A DNA stretch of 7,153 nt from Piscirickettsiaceae bacterium (GCA_018646825.1 JABGUA010000046.1:1-7153), one strand, 5' to 3'; positions 1-6,397 are shown, counted from the first letter of the stretch. Notes: generated by a model from the letters alone, not told the origin. Made by a program: numbers and translations.

Positions 1-279
1 AAAGAGCTGAAAGATATTATTGCGATTTTGGGTATGGATGAGCTTTCAGAAGAAGACAAAATGGCCGTAGCACGTGCCCGTAAGATTGAGCGTTTTCTAT
101 CGCAGCCATTCCATGTTGCTGAAATTTTCACCGGCTCACCAGGTAAGTACGTATCTCTCAAAGACACCATCGCTGGTTTCCAAGGTATTTTGGACGGGCA
201 GTATGATGAGCTGCCAGAGCAGGCGTTCTACATGGTTGGCTCTATCGACGAAGCGGTAGAAAAAGCGAAAAACATATAA
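1..279 (+). CDS. atpD: ATP synthase F1 subunit beta, 3' end (partial)
   Basis: This is the C-terminal 92 residues of the catalytic beta subunit of the F1Fo ATP synthase, open at the left edge in frame 1. Visible residues 13-19 are DELSEED, the lever motif that contacts the gamma subunit and gives the family its signature. It is followed by the conserved RARKIERFLSQPF and GSPGKYV stretches of the helical C-terminal domain. The nucleotide-binding domain lies upstream of the window. The stop codon is TAA and the next gene, atpC, starts 27 bases later, which is the usual end of the atp operon. Identification is secure; only the upstream part is missing. Confidence 0.98.
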   Translation, partial: KELKDIIAILGMDELSEEDKMAVARARKIERFLSQPFHVAEIFTGSPGKYVSLKDTIAGFQGILDGQYDELPEQAFYMVGSIDEAVEKAKNI

Positions 280-306
280 ATTGCAGCAAGCAAAGGCAAT
301 AAAGAA

Positions 307-732
307 ATGGCTATAACAGTTCATTGTGACATCGTAAGTGCGGATGAATCCCTGTTCTCCGGGTTGGTCGAGATGGTTGTTGCCACTGGATCGCTTGGCG
401 AACTGGGTATTACAGCTGGACATGCGCCGCTTCTGAGCGATTTGCGACCTGGGCCGGTTCGTCTGGTCAAACAGAATGGTGAAGAAGAAGTTTACTATCT
501 GTCGGGTGGCTACTTGGAAGTGCAGCCAAATACCATCTCAATACTGGCTGATACAGCAGTGCGAGCAGATGATATTGATGAAGCCGCAGCCGCTGAAGCA
601 GTAAAAGACGCTGAAACCGCGTTGGCTAACCAGTCAGGGGAAATAGAGTACTCCAAAGCCGCGGCTATGTTAGCGGAATCAACAGCTCAGCTTCGCACGG
701 TTCAGACATTACGCAAGAAATTAGGTGGCTAA
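307..732 (+). CDS. atpC: ATP synthase F1 subunit epsilon
   Basis: This 141-residue protein is the epsilon subunit of the F1 central stalk, which couples rotation to catalysis and can inhibit ATP hydrolysis. The N-terminal beta-sandwich domain (about residues 1-86) carries the family stretch GELGITAGHAPLLSDLRPG near residues 34-52. The C-terminal part (about 90-140) is Ala/Glu-rich and predicts the two-helix hairpin that acts as the regulatory brake. Length matches gammaproteobacterial AtpC. The ATG at 307 follows atpD directly and keeps the full N-terminal MAITVHCDIVSADESLFSG; the ribosome binding site is a weak AAAGAA. It is the last gene of the atp operon, followed by an intrinsic terminator. 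Confidence 0.98.
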   Translation: MAITVHCDIVSADESLFSGLVEMVVATGSLGELGITAGHAPLLSDLRPGPVRLVKQNGEEEVYYLSGGYLEVQPNTISILADTAVRADDIDEAAAAEAVKDAETALANQSGEIEYSKAAAMLAESTAQLRTVQTLRKKLGG

Positions 733-746
733 TGGGTCGCCGAAGT

Positions 747-775
747 AAAAGGGTGGCTTAGCCACCCTTTTTTTT
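747..775 (+). terminator. Intrinsic terminator of the atp operon
   Basis: The stem GGGTGGC (751-757) pairs perfectly with GCCACCC (761-767) around a TTA loop. It is followed by eight T residues (768-775) and preceded by AAAA (747-750), which can extend the stem with the T tract. It lies 15 bases after the atpC stop codon, where the atp transcript should end. This is a textbook rho-independent terminator, and the A tract lets it also work partly on the opposite strand. Confidence 0.95.
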
Positions 776-793
776 GTCTCTAATCCATAGCCT

Positions 794-827
794 GAAAGGG
801 CCCTCCGGCTTGGGGCCAACCCCTTTC
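794..827 (+). other. Imperfect stem-loop in the glmU leader region
   Basis: GAAAGGG (794-800) pairs with CCCTTTC (821-827), and inside it CCC (801-803) can pair with GGG of 812-815. The result is a two-step GC-rich hairpin with an unpaired bulge. No T tract follows, so it is not a plain terminator. It may be a second stalling or processing structure behind the atp terminator, or part of a leader if glmUS transcription starts upstream of it. The structure is seen by eye only; any role is a guess. Confidence 0.35.
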
Positions 828-847
828 GCACTTGTGTTGTTGTTCAT

Positions 848-882
848 TTGACAGTACCGTGGCCAGTCACACAACTTATGTT
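848..882 (+). promoter_or_regulatory. Possible glmU-glmS promoter
   Basis: A perfect -35 hexamer TTGACA lies at 848-853 in the only gap between the atp terminator and glmU. No good -10 box sits at the ideal 17-base distance (871-876 reads ACAACT). The nearest TATAAT-like hexamer, TATGTT at 877-882, is 23 bases away, which is too far for sigma70. A promoter is expected in this gap because the atp terminator separates the operons, but the exact start is uncertain. Confidence 0.35.
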
Positions 883-916
883 AATTGCCATAGATCGGAG
901 CATTTAAAAACCGCCC

Positions 917-2287
917 ATGACCAATACGGATATTGTTATTCTCGCCGCCGGCAAAGGCACTCGCATGCAGTCTGGCCTGCCTAAAGTACTGCATCAATTA
1001 GCCGGACAGCCCATGCTGGCCCATGTGTTAGCGGCTGCGGATACTGTGGCCAATGGTAAAAAGATTGTGGTTACTGGACATGGTGCCGAGCAGGTACAGC
1101 AGGCCACTGCATCCAGCGGTAGTATCTTTGTGCAGCAAACAGAACAGTTGGGCACAGCTCACGCGGTACAAACGGCAGTGCCTCATTTGCGCGCCGACGC
1201 TAAGGTTCTCATTCTCTATGGTGATGTGCCTCTCATAAGCCCAGACACTATCAGCAAGATGTTAACTGCCGTCAGCGCAAAAAATATAAGTTTACTCACC
1301 ATCAACCTCGGTGAACCTATGGGCTATGGGCGCATTGTGCGCAACCAGGCTGGTGAGATTGAATCCATTATTGAACAGAAAGATGCCAGCCCAGAGCAGC
1401 TTGCTATTAACGAGATCAATACCGGTGTTTTGGCCTTGGGGGCTAGCCAGTTGATTGAATGGCTACCACAAATTGGCAATAACAATGCTCAGGGAGAATA
1501 TTATCTCACCGATCTTATTGCCCTTGCTCGAGCCAATGGCTATAACATCACCAGCATTCAACCCACATCGGCAACTGAGGTAGAGGGCGTGAATAATAGA
1601 ATTCAATTAAGCCAGTTAGAGCGGGCCCACCAGCTACAGCTCGCTGAAGCACTAATGCTCTCAGGAACTACCTTGGCAGATCCAAACAGATTTGATCAGC
1701 GTGGCAAACTCAGCGCAGGGACAGATAACTTTGTCGATGTGAACTGTATTTTTGAGGGTGACGTCAGTCTGGGTTGCGGCGTTCGCATTGGGCCAAACTG
1801 CCATATTATCGATACCGTTATTGGTGATGGTGTTGAGATCAAATCTCACACAGTCATCGAATCTGCTTATGTTGGTGATCACGCAACCCTTGGTCCCTTC
1901 GCTAGAATTCGCCCAGGCACCAAGCTGGGAAACAACAGCAAAGTTGGCAACTTCGTTGAAACCAAAAATGCCATTGTGGGCGACGGCAGTAAAATAAATC
2001 ATCTAAGCTATGTTGGCGATGCCGAATTAGGAGAAAACGTCAACGTAGGTGCCGGCACGATTACCTGCAATTATGACGGCGTAAACAAACATAAAACCGA
2101 TATCGGTGACGGTGCATTTATTGGGTCCAACAGCACATTGATTGCCCCGGTGACAATCGGTGAGCAGGGCTTTGTCGCAGCGGGCTCTACATTGACACAG
2201 GATGTTTCCGCCAGTGCGCTGGCTGTCAGTAGAATCAAGCAACGTAATATTGAGGGCTGGAAACGGCCCACTAAAAAGGACAGCTAA
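917..2287 (+). CDS. glmU: Bifunctional GlcNAc-1-P uridyltransferase / GlcN-1-P acetyltransferase
   Basis: GlmU carries out the last two steps of UDP-GlcNAc synthesis: acetylation of glucosamine-1-phosphate with acetyl-CoA, then uridylyl transfer from UTP. The product feeds peptidoglycan and LPS. The N-terminal pyrophosphorylase domain (about 1-228) begins with the nucleotide-binding LAAGKGTRM at residues 9-17 and has the YGDVPLI and GYGRIVR segments. The C-terminal left-handed beta-helix (about 250-450) shows hexapeptide repeats, RIRPGTKLGNNSKVGNFVE, and the NHLSYVGDAE segment that contains the catalytic His in characterised GlmU. Length of 456 residues equals the E. coli protein. It is cytoplasmic and is followed by glmS after 3 bases, so the two are surely co-transcribed. 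Confidence 0.98.
   Translation: MTNTDIVILAAGKGTRMQSGLPKVLHQLAGQPMLAHVLAAADTVANGKKIVVTGHGAEQVQQATASSGSIFVQQTEQLGTAHAVQTAVPHLRADAKVLILYGDVPLISPDTISKMLTAVSAKNISLLTINLGEPMGYGRIVRNQAGEIESIIEQKDASPEQLAINEINTGVLALGASQLIEWLPQIGNNNAQGEYYLTDLIALARANGYNITSIQPTSATEVEGVNNRIQLSQLERAHQLQLAEALMLSGTTLADPNRFDQRGKLSAGTDNFVDVNCIFEGDVSLGCGVRIGPNCHIIDTVIGDGVEIKSHTVIESAYVGDHATLGPFARIRPGTKLGNNSKVGNFVETKNAIVGDGSKINHLSYVGDAELGENVNVGAGTITCNYDGVNKHKTDIGDGAFIGSNSTLIAPVTIGEQGFVAAGSTLTQDVSASALAVSRIKQRNIEGWKRPTKKDS
2276..2280 (+). promoter_or_regulatory. glmS ribosome binding site
   Basis: AAGGA lies inside the last codons of glmU, 10 bases before the glmS ATG at 2291. This fixes the glmS start and suggests coupled translation of the two genes. 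With only 3 bases between the genes there is no room for the long glmU-glmS intergenic leader that the GlmZ small RNA uses in enterobacteria. Confidence 0.7.
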
Positions 2288-2290
2288 TCC

Positions 2291-4120
2291 ATGTGCGGAA
2301 TTGTTGGCGCAGCCACTCAAAGAAACGTGTATAAAATACTGATTGAAGGGCTCCATCGTTTGGAGTATCGGGGCTATGATTCCGCTGGGCTCTCAATTAT
2401 TGATGACAATCAAACCGTACAAACCAGAAAAAGTCTTGGCAAGGTCGCGGAGCTGGAAGCCGTCGCTGCACAAAACCCAGTGTCCGGCCATACTGGAATT
2501 GCTCATACAAGATGGGCCACTCACGGTGAACCAAGCACCATAAACTCTCACCCTCATATATCCGACGGTGTGTCAGTTGTACATAATGGCATTATTGAAA
2601 ATCACGAGGAGCTGCGCCTAGAACTCGTCAATGCAGGTTATACCTTTCTGTCGGCCACAGATACCGAAGTGATTGCCCATCTAGTCAACCATTATTTAAA
2701 AATAGAAAAAACTCTGCGTGGCGCTGTCCAAAAAACCATACAGCGCCTGGATGGAGCCTATGCCCTAGGCGTTATTACTGACGATGAGCCTAACCGAATT
2801 ATTGCTGCTCGCAGTGGTAGCCCATTAGTTATTGGTGTTGGTATTGATGAAAACTTTATCGCCTCAGATCAAATGGCCTTACGGCAAGTAACGGATCGTT
2901 TTATCTTTCTCGAAGAGGGAGATTTAGTTGATCTCAGCTACGATACTTATCAAATATTTGATGTAGCTGGGAATAACGTTGATCGCCCCATGCAAGAGCT
3001 CCATGAAAAAGACCAGGTTGCAGAAAAAGGCGAGTATCGCCACTTTATGCAGAAAGAAATGTTTGAGCAGCCTGCCGTACTCGCAAATACCTTCGCTGGG
3101 CGTATCGCTGAGGACCACATCCGCGAGGCAATTTTTGGTTACCAGGCCGAAGAGTTATTTCAAAAAACCAGCGCCATTCATATTATTGCCTGTGGTACTA
3201 GCTTCCATTCCGGTCTTGTCGCCAAGTATTGGTTAGAGCAGTACGCCGGGGTACCTTGCCAAGTTGAAGTTGCCAGCGAATATCGTTACCGACAGGTCGC
3301 AGTTCCCGAAGGGACATTGTTTGTCACAATCTCACAATCTGGGGAGACTGCCGATACATTAGCCGCACTGCGAAAAGCCAAAGAAAATGGTTACCTGGGG
3401 TTTTTGGCTATCTGCAATGTTGCCAATAGCTCATTGGTTCGTGAGTCCAATATTTCCTTAATGACCATGGCAGGCCCAGAGATTGGCGTAGCGTCCACCA
3501 AAGCATTTACTACCCAGTTAGTGGCTATGCAACTGCTGACTTTATCACTGGCAAAACATAAGGGTCTGGACGCAAAGACTGAAAAAAAGCTAGTGCAAAA
3601 TATGCATCGATTACCAGGACTCTGTGACCAGGTGTTAGCGTTAAACTCTGTTATCAAAGCAGTATCAGAATCATTTGCCAACAAACATCATGCATTATTT
3701 CTAGGTCGCGGCGAGCAATATCCGATTGCACTTGAGGGTGCTCTAAAGCTAAAAGAAATATCCTATATCCACGCCGAAGCTTATCCATCAGGTGAGCTAA
3801 AGCATGGCCCTCTGGCATTGGTTGACGAGGATATGCCTGTTGTCACTGTTGCGCCAAATAATGAATTATTAGAAAAACTAAAATCCAATTTACATGAAGT
3901 TCGCGCTCGCGGCGGGCAGCTATTCGTCTTTGCAGATCGTGATTCAGGGTTTGTCACTGAGCCAGGCATCACAGTAATTGACATGCCCCATGTCCCTCAA
4001 AGCCTAGAAGCAATTATTTATACCCTGCCATTACAGATGCTCTCCTATCACGTGGCATTACTAAAAGGGACCGACGTAGATCAGCCTCGAAATCTGGCTA
4101 AGTCAGTAACGGTTGAATAG
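2291..4120 (+). CDS. glmS: Glutamine-fructose-6-phosphate aminotransferase (isomerizing)
   Basis: GlmS makes glucosamine-6-phosphate from fructose-6-phosphate and glutamine, the entry step of amino-sugar synthesis. It starts MCGIVGA, so Cys2 becomes the N-terminal nucleophile after Met removal. The glutaminase domain (about 1-240) shows HTRWATHG and NGIIENH. Two SIS sugar-isomerase domains follow (about 285-430 and 455-600), with CGTSFHSG, SQSGETADT, STKAFTTQ and the LKEISYIHAEAYPSGELKHG region. The C-terminal PRNLAKSVTVE carries the conserved Lys of the isomerase site. Length of 609 residues equals the E. coli enzyme. The gene is intact. The 3' end of glmS is the sequence recognised by the TnsD protein of Tn7, and accessory DNA begins right after this stop codon. 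Confidence 0.98.
   Translation: MCGIVGAATQRNVYKILIEGLHRLEYRGYDSAGLSIIDDNQTVQTRKSLGKVAELEAVAAQNPVSGHTGIAHTRWATHGEPSTINSHPHISDGVSVVHNGIIENHEELRLELVNAGYTFLSATDTEVIAHLVNHYLKIEKTLRGAVQKTIQRLDGAYALGVITDDEPNRIIAARSGSPLVIGVGIDENFIASDQMALRQVTDRFIFLEEGDLVDLSYDTYQIFDVAGNNVDRPMQELHEKDQVAEKGEYRHFMQKEMFEQPAVLANTFAGRIAEDHIREAIFGYQAEELFQKTSAIHIIACGTSFHSGLVAKYWLEQYAGVPCQVEVASEYRYRQVAVPEGTLFVTISQSGETADTLAALRKAKENGYLGFLAICNVANSSLVRESNISLMTMAGPEIGVASTKAFTTQLVAMQLLTLSLAKHKGLDAKTEKKLVQNMHRLPGLCDQVLALNSVIKAVSESFANKHHALFLGRGEQYPIALEGALKLKEISYIHAEAYPSGELKHGPLALVDEDMPVVTVAPNNELLEKLKSNLHEVRARGGQLFVFADRDSGFVTEPGITVIDMPHVPQSLEAIIYTLPLQMLSYHVALLKGTDVDQPRNLAKSVTVE
4103..4120 (+). repeat. glmS 3'-end repeat, copy 1 (native site)
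   Basis: These 18 bases encode SVTVE and the TAG stop of glmS. The same sequence recurs in the same orientation at 5784-5801 with only silent changes and, more decayed, at 6413-6430. This copy is the chromosomal end of an array of glmS-end-like sequences and is the likely original insertion site of the downstream accessory DNA. Confidence 0.75.
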
Positions 4121-4121
4121 G

Positions 4122-4136
4122 TCAACAGGGGGGGTT
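4122..4136 (+). repeat. Left arm of 15-bp inverted repeat with G7 tract
   Basis: TCAACAGGGGGGGTT begins 2 bases after the glmS stop and is the exact reverse complement of 5763-5777. Allowing one gap and one mismatch, the match continues outward into the GAATAG that ends glmS (left 4115-4136, right 5763-5785). The two arms enclose the desaturase/tetR module, so they look like the ends of an inserted element. No target duplication is visible outside the arms, apart from the glmS-end repeats themselves. Confidence 0.7.
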
Positions 4137-4138
4137 AA

Positions 4139-4157
4139 TAATCTTCTTACAAGATTA
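4139..4157 (-). terminator. Weak hairpin between convergent glmS and tetR
   Basis: TAATCTT (4139-4145) can pair with AAGATTA (4151-4157) around a 5-base loop, and the hairpin overlaps the tetR stop codon. The stem is A+T-rich and has only a short T run on the plus side and none on the minus side. It sits where two convergent genes meet, so it may end either transcript weakly. No stronger terminator for glmS is visible. Confidence 0.25.
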
Positions 4158-4769
4158 ATTTGATTCGTAGATCAAATCCATAATTGCTTTTGAATTTGCA
4201 GATAAATATGGATAGAGACTTTTTATTAGTAGATTAATACCTTTCTTTCTTAGGTATAGATTAGATTTAGATGGATATTTTTTCATAGAATAGTCCAACC
4301 AATGCCTTCCTATTATCAATGATATTTCTACAACACTGTCTACATCATTATCATCAAGAATTAATACTCCGAGATTTCTTGCATGAATTATTGTTTTCTT
4401 TGCCCACTCATCTATTTCTAAATTTATATCAACTAATCTTTTATACAGTTTAGGAGTATCTTTCGAAAATTGCTCAAAAGAATCCCGCATAAGATATCTA
4501 TAATCCCAAAGAACTTCGTAAATACTAAACAGACCTAGTATTAAATCTTTTGGGTCATTGCTTTCTGAATGAATTCGTTGTGTTTTAAAAGAATCTAGAA
4601 ATAGTTCTGTATGAACTGAAACCAAATCATTCTTTGAATTAAAGTGATACCAAAGAGAACCCTCAAGAACATCTGATTTTTTTGCAATTAAGTTAGTTGT
4701 AGATAACTCAAAGGTGTTGCCATTAAAAAGAGACAAACTTTCTTGAATTATTTTTTCTTTAGTCTTCAT
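4155..4769 (-). CDS. TetR/AcrR-family transcriptional regulator
   Basis: This 204-residue protein has the size and layout of a TetR-family repressor. An N-terminal DNA-binding domain (about 1-50) contains a helix-turn-helix ending in EGSLWYHFNSKNDLV (36-50), the typical Y-H-F plus K-x-(D/E) signature. An all-helical C-terminal ligand domain follows. The segment around YEVLWDYRYLMRD resembles TetR proteins whose C-terminal domain carries a YRFLxRD-like stretch (assigned from memory). It is the second gene of a minus-strand pair: its ATG overlaps the desaturase TGA as ATGA, so translation is probably coupled. It is presumably autoregulatory and controls the desaturase through the palindrome at 5612-5633, in the manner of fatty-acid-sensing regulators such as DesT. 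The ligand is unknown. The gene is strongly A+T-rich compared with glmS. Confidence 0.88.
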   Translation of the reverse strand: MKTKEKIIQESLSLFNGNTFELSTTNLIAKKSDVLEGSLWYHFNSKNDLVSVHTELFLDSFKTQRIHSESNDPKDLILGLFSIYEVLWDYRYLMRDSFEQFSKDTPKLYKRLVDINLEIDEWAKKTIIHARNLGVLILDDNDVDSVVEISLIIGRHWLDYSMKKYPSKSNLYLRKKGINLLIKSLYPYLSANSKAIMDLIYESN

Positions 4770-5601
4770 ATATTTTTAAGAGGTTTATGGTCAAAAATTC
4801 TCACAATAGGGTTCTTCTTTATTCTCATGCTTGGTTCTATTTTTTCAAACACTTTTCTGTAATTATAAAAGGGTATTCTTGGAAATAGATGATGAATCGC
4901 ATGTAAATTTTGCTGAAATATAAAATTTTCAAACCATTGTATTGGAAACAACTGTATATTTATGTCTCTCCATCTTTCTGAATTTTTATAAGGTTTATGC
5001 GGCAAATAACTTAGGAGATAAATTGTTAAAAAGGCACCACCAAACCATCCAAAAAATAACACAGGGATACTAATTAATCCTGTAAAAAAACTCTCCAACC
5101 AAGACTCAAAATAATTTCTGCTTTTGTATCACCATTCATTACAAAGGTGTTCTGTGTCTTGATAATCTGAATTGTTGATTTGTAAAAATCCTTTGGAGTC
5201 CTAAATAAGTTTTGTATATGAACATCAGGATCATAATCTTTGTTTGTATTCTTATGATGTGAAAAGTGTTCTTTTTGATGAGAGGTAAATGGTATAGCAA
5301 TTATGGGCGCCATTAGATAACCAATTAACCTATCTAACCATTTAAGTTTTGAATTATTTCCACTAATATTTCCATCCACTGCTTCATGCAATGGCATGTA
5401 AGAAGCAAAGGTTATACCTATAAGAAAAAACACAGTTAACAATGGTGATAAGTGTTTGGTTGCAAATAAAAACAAAACAGTGGAGTAAATTAAAACCACC
5501 AATAATGATAAAACTATTGTTGGGATTGCCACATGTCCTGAATATTCTTTGGATATTACTAATGCTTCTCTATTTAACTTTTTATCTAAATCGTTGTTCA
5601 T
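4766..5601 (-). pseudogene. Membrane fatty acid desaturase, split by a -1 frameshift
   Basis: Two overlapping reading frames together encode one di-iron membrane desaturase/hydroxylase-type protein of about 275 residues. The first frame (5601-5074, 175 aa) has two membrane segments (about 25-47 and 52-69), a first histidine box HEAVD at 72-76, and box two HxxxHxxHH at 108-116. The second frame (5098-4766) carries more membrane segments, PHKPYKNSERWRD, and box three HxxHH in LHAIHHLFPRIPFYNY. Each part lacks boxes that the enzyme needs. The frames join at seven T residues (5090-5084 on this strand); one extra T would restore the full protein. Box one has Asp where a second His is usual. It could be a decaying gene, a sequencing error in a homopolymer, or a gene using slippage on T TTT TTA. 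Its TGA overlaps tetR. Confidence 0.82.
5083..5090 (-). other. Homopolymer / slippery site at the desaturase frameshift
   Basis: Read on the minus strand, the zero frame is GTT TTT TTA CAG and contains the heptamer T TTT TTA, the same sequence as the HIV-1 gag-pol slippery site. A -1 shift here puts ACA GGA TTA in frame and continues into the half of the protein with the third histidine box. The run of seven T is also a hot spot for indels and for transcriptional slippage. Confidence 0.5.
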
Positions 5602-5609
5602 ATTAAACC

Positions 5610-5638
5610 TTTATTTGGGTAACTACCCAAATAGTCAA
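5610..5638 (-). promoter_or_regulatory. Candidate promoter of desaturase-tetR
   Basis: On the minus strand, TTGACT (5638-5633) is followed after 17 bases by AATAAA (5615-5610). The start point would then fall about 5603, making the mRNA almost leaderless although an AAAGG lies 6 bases before the ATG. A start further upstream in the A+T-rich 5642-5657 stretch, itself a perfect 16-bp palindrome (TTTAATAATTATTAAA), is the alternative; the operator would then lie in the leader. Confidence 0.4.
5612..5633 (-). promoter_or_regulatory. 22-bp palindrome, likely TetR operator
   Basis: The arms TATTTGGGTA (5612-5621) and TACCCAAATA (5624-5633) are perfect reverse complements around a 2-base centre. 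The palindrome lies just upstream of the desaturase ATG (5601-5599). It fills most of the space between a TTGACT -35 box and an A+T-rich -10 candidate on the minus strand. This is the usual size and position of a TetR-family operator, and a tetR gene is in the same transcription unit, so autoregulation is the simplest reading. Confidence 0.65.
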
Positions 5639-5762
5639 GAATTTAATAATTATTAAAAGTATTCAATGAAAAGAGGGGATACATTCTTTTTTATAAACGG
5701 TATATCATTACGGAAATGAAAATGAAGTCTATTTGTGGTCACTCTAACAGTGAAAGTAAAAG

Positions 5763-5777
5763 AACCCCCCCTGTTGA
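5763..5777 (-). repeat. Right arm of 15-bp inverted repeat with C7 tract
   Basis: AACCCCCCCTGTTGA is the exact reverse complement of 4122-4136. It lies 6 bases before the second glmS-end repeat. With the left arm it bounds a 1656-base module holding only the desaturase and tetR, with no recombinase gene. This is the layout of a non-autonomous element. Confidence 0.7.
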
Positions 5778-5783
5778 ACTCAT

Positions 5784-5801
5784 TCAGTGACGGTCGAATG
5801 A
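5784..5801 (+). repeat. glmS 3'-end repeat, copy 2
   Basis: TCAGTGACGGTCGAATGA matches the last 18 bases of glmS at 14 positions. All four differences are transitions, and the translation is unchanged (SVTVE-stop, with TAG replaced by TGA). Similarity stops abruptly at the TCA codon on its left, 6 bases after the inverted repeat arm. It looks like the 3' end of a diverged glmS gene brought in by an inserted element, or an evolved attachment site imitating it. Confidence 0.7.
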
Positions 5802-6009
5802 TTTTGTTTGTAACAGCTTTTGAGTAACAAAGATGAAACTTAATATTGATTAAAACACTTGTATTACGTCAATGGATTCCTCGAAAGGGATTATTTCAGG
5901 GCATAATGATTACAAAGGAAATCACTACTCGTACTTAGTCAGCAATCATGAACTAGGCAAGACTGCAGATTCAAACCAGCCATTAAATAATAAAAATAAG
6001 GGTAAAACA
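5802..6009 (+). other. Leader between repeat copy 2 and the DoxX gene
   Basis: This A+T-rich stretch of about 200 bases holds a plausible sigma70 promoter: TTTTGA at 5818-5823, a 17-base spacer, and TAATAT at 5841-5846. From 5872 the frame of the DoxX gene is open, giving a possible 46-residue polar extension without similarity to the family. I favour reading it as untranslated leader, but cannot exclude a longer protein. Nothing else is recognisable here. Confidence 0.35.
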
Positions 6010-6396
6010 GTGAAAAATATACTAATGCATATTGGTCGAGTGATAATGGCGTTGTACTTTCTTGCACCTGGAATAGGAAAATTTACATCTTGGGATTACC
6101 ATGTGGCGCTTATGGAAACCCATAATATGGTAATGGCCCCCGTTTTATTAGCAATTGCTGGTGTTGCTCAAGTTGTCGGAGGCATTAGTTTGTTATTAAA
6201 TAAAAAAATAGTGGTCTGTGCACTTGGATTCGCAGTGATGACCCTATTAATTAATTTAAATTTACATGATTTTTGGAATTTCTATGAAGGAGTTGATGTT
6301 AAGCACGAGACTCAAAATTTCTTCAAAAATTTAGGCATCTTTGCCGGACTTTTACTCTTGGCAGTAGTTAATATGGAAGAATCTACTAATAAGTAA
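6010..6396 (+). CDS. DoxX-family membrane protein
   Basis: From the GTG at 6010 this is a 128-residue protein of the DoxX family. It starts MKNILMHIGR, has LYFLAPGIGKF in helix one (about 5-21), a second helix with AGVAQVVGGISLLL (about 41-63), a third (67-85), the HDFWN motif at 86-90 and QNFFKNLGIFAGLLLL in helix four (106-121). All of these are family hallmarks. DoxX proteins are small inner-membrane proteins linked to quinone/redox functions in some systems, but the reaction here is unknown. I chose GTG 6010, 8 bases after an AGGG, because family similarity starts there; the ATG at 5872 would add 46 polar residues, and the ATG at 6025 would remove five. It ends 1 base before repeat copy 3. 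Confidence 0.85.
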   Translation: MKNILMHIGRVIMALYFLAPGIGKFTSWDYHVALMETHNMVMAPVLLAIAGVAQVVGGISLLLNKKIVVCALGFAVMTLLINLNLHDFWNFYEGVDVKHETQNFFKNLGIFAGLLLLAVVNMEESTNK

Positions 6397-6397
6397 A

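Noticed and set aside
2276..2291. glmS riboswitch-ribozyme or GlmZ target upstream of glmS
   Set aside because: Only 3 bases separate glmU and glmS, and the sequence there is glmU coding sequence, leaving no leader.
5739..5753. Small hairpin TCACT/AGTGA before the right inverted-repeat arm
   Set aside because: A five-base stem is common by chance and has no partner near the left arm.
4121..5800. Classical Tn7 or Tn7-like transposon with its own ends and tns genes
   Set aside because: The position fits, but the ends are not the TGTGGGCGG type, no tnsA-D-like gene is present, and a duplicated glmS end is not expected from Tn7.
5810..5827. GTAACAGCTTTTGAGTAA reading V-T-A-F-E-stop, just after copy 2
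   Set aside because: It needs an extra codon compared with SVTVE-stop and is out of frame with copy 2; short enough to be chance.
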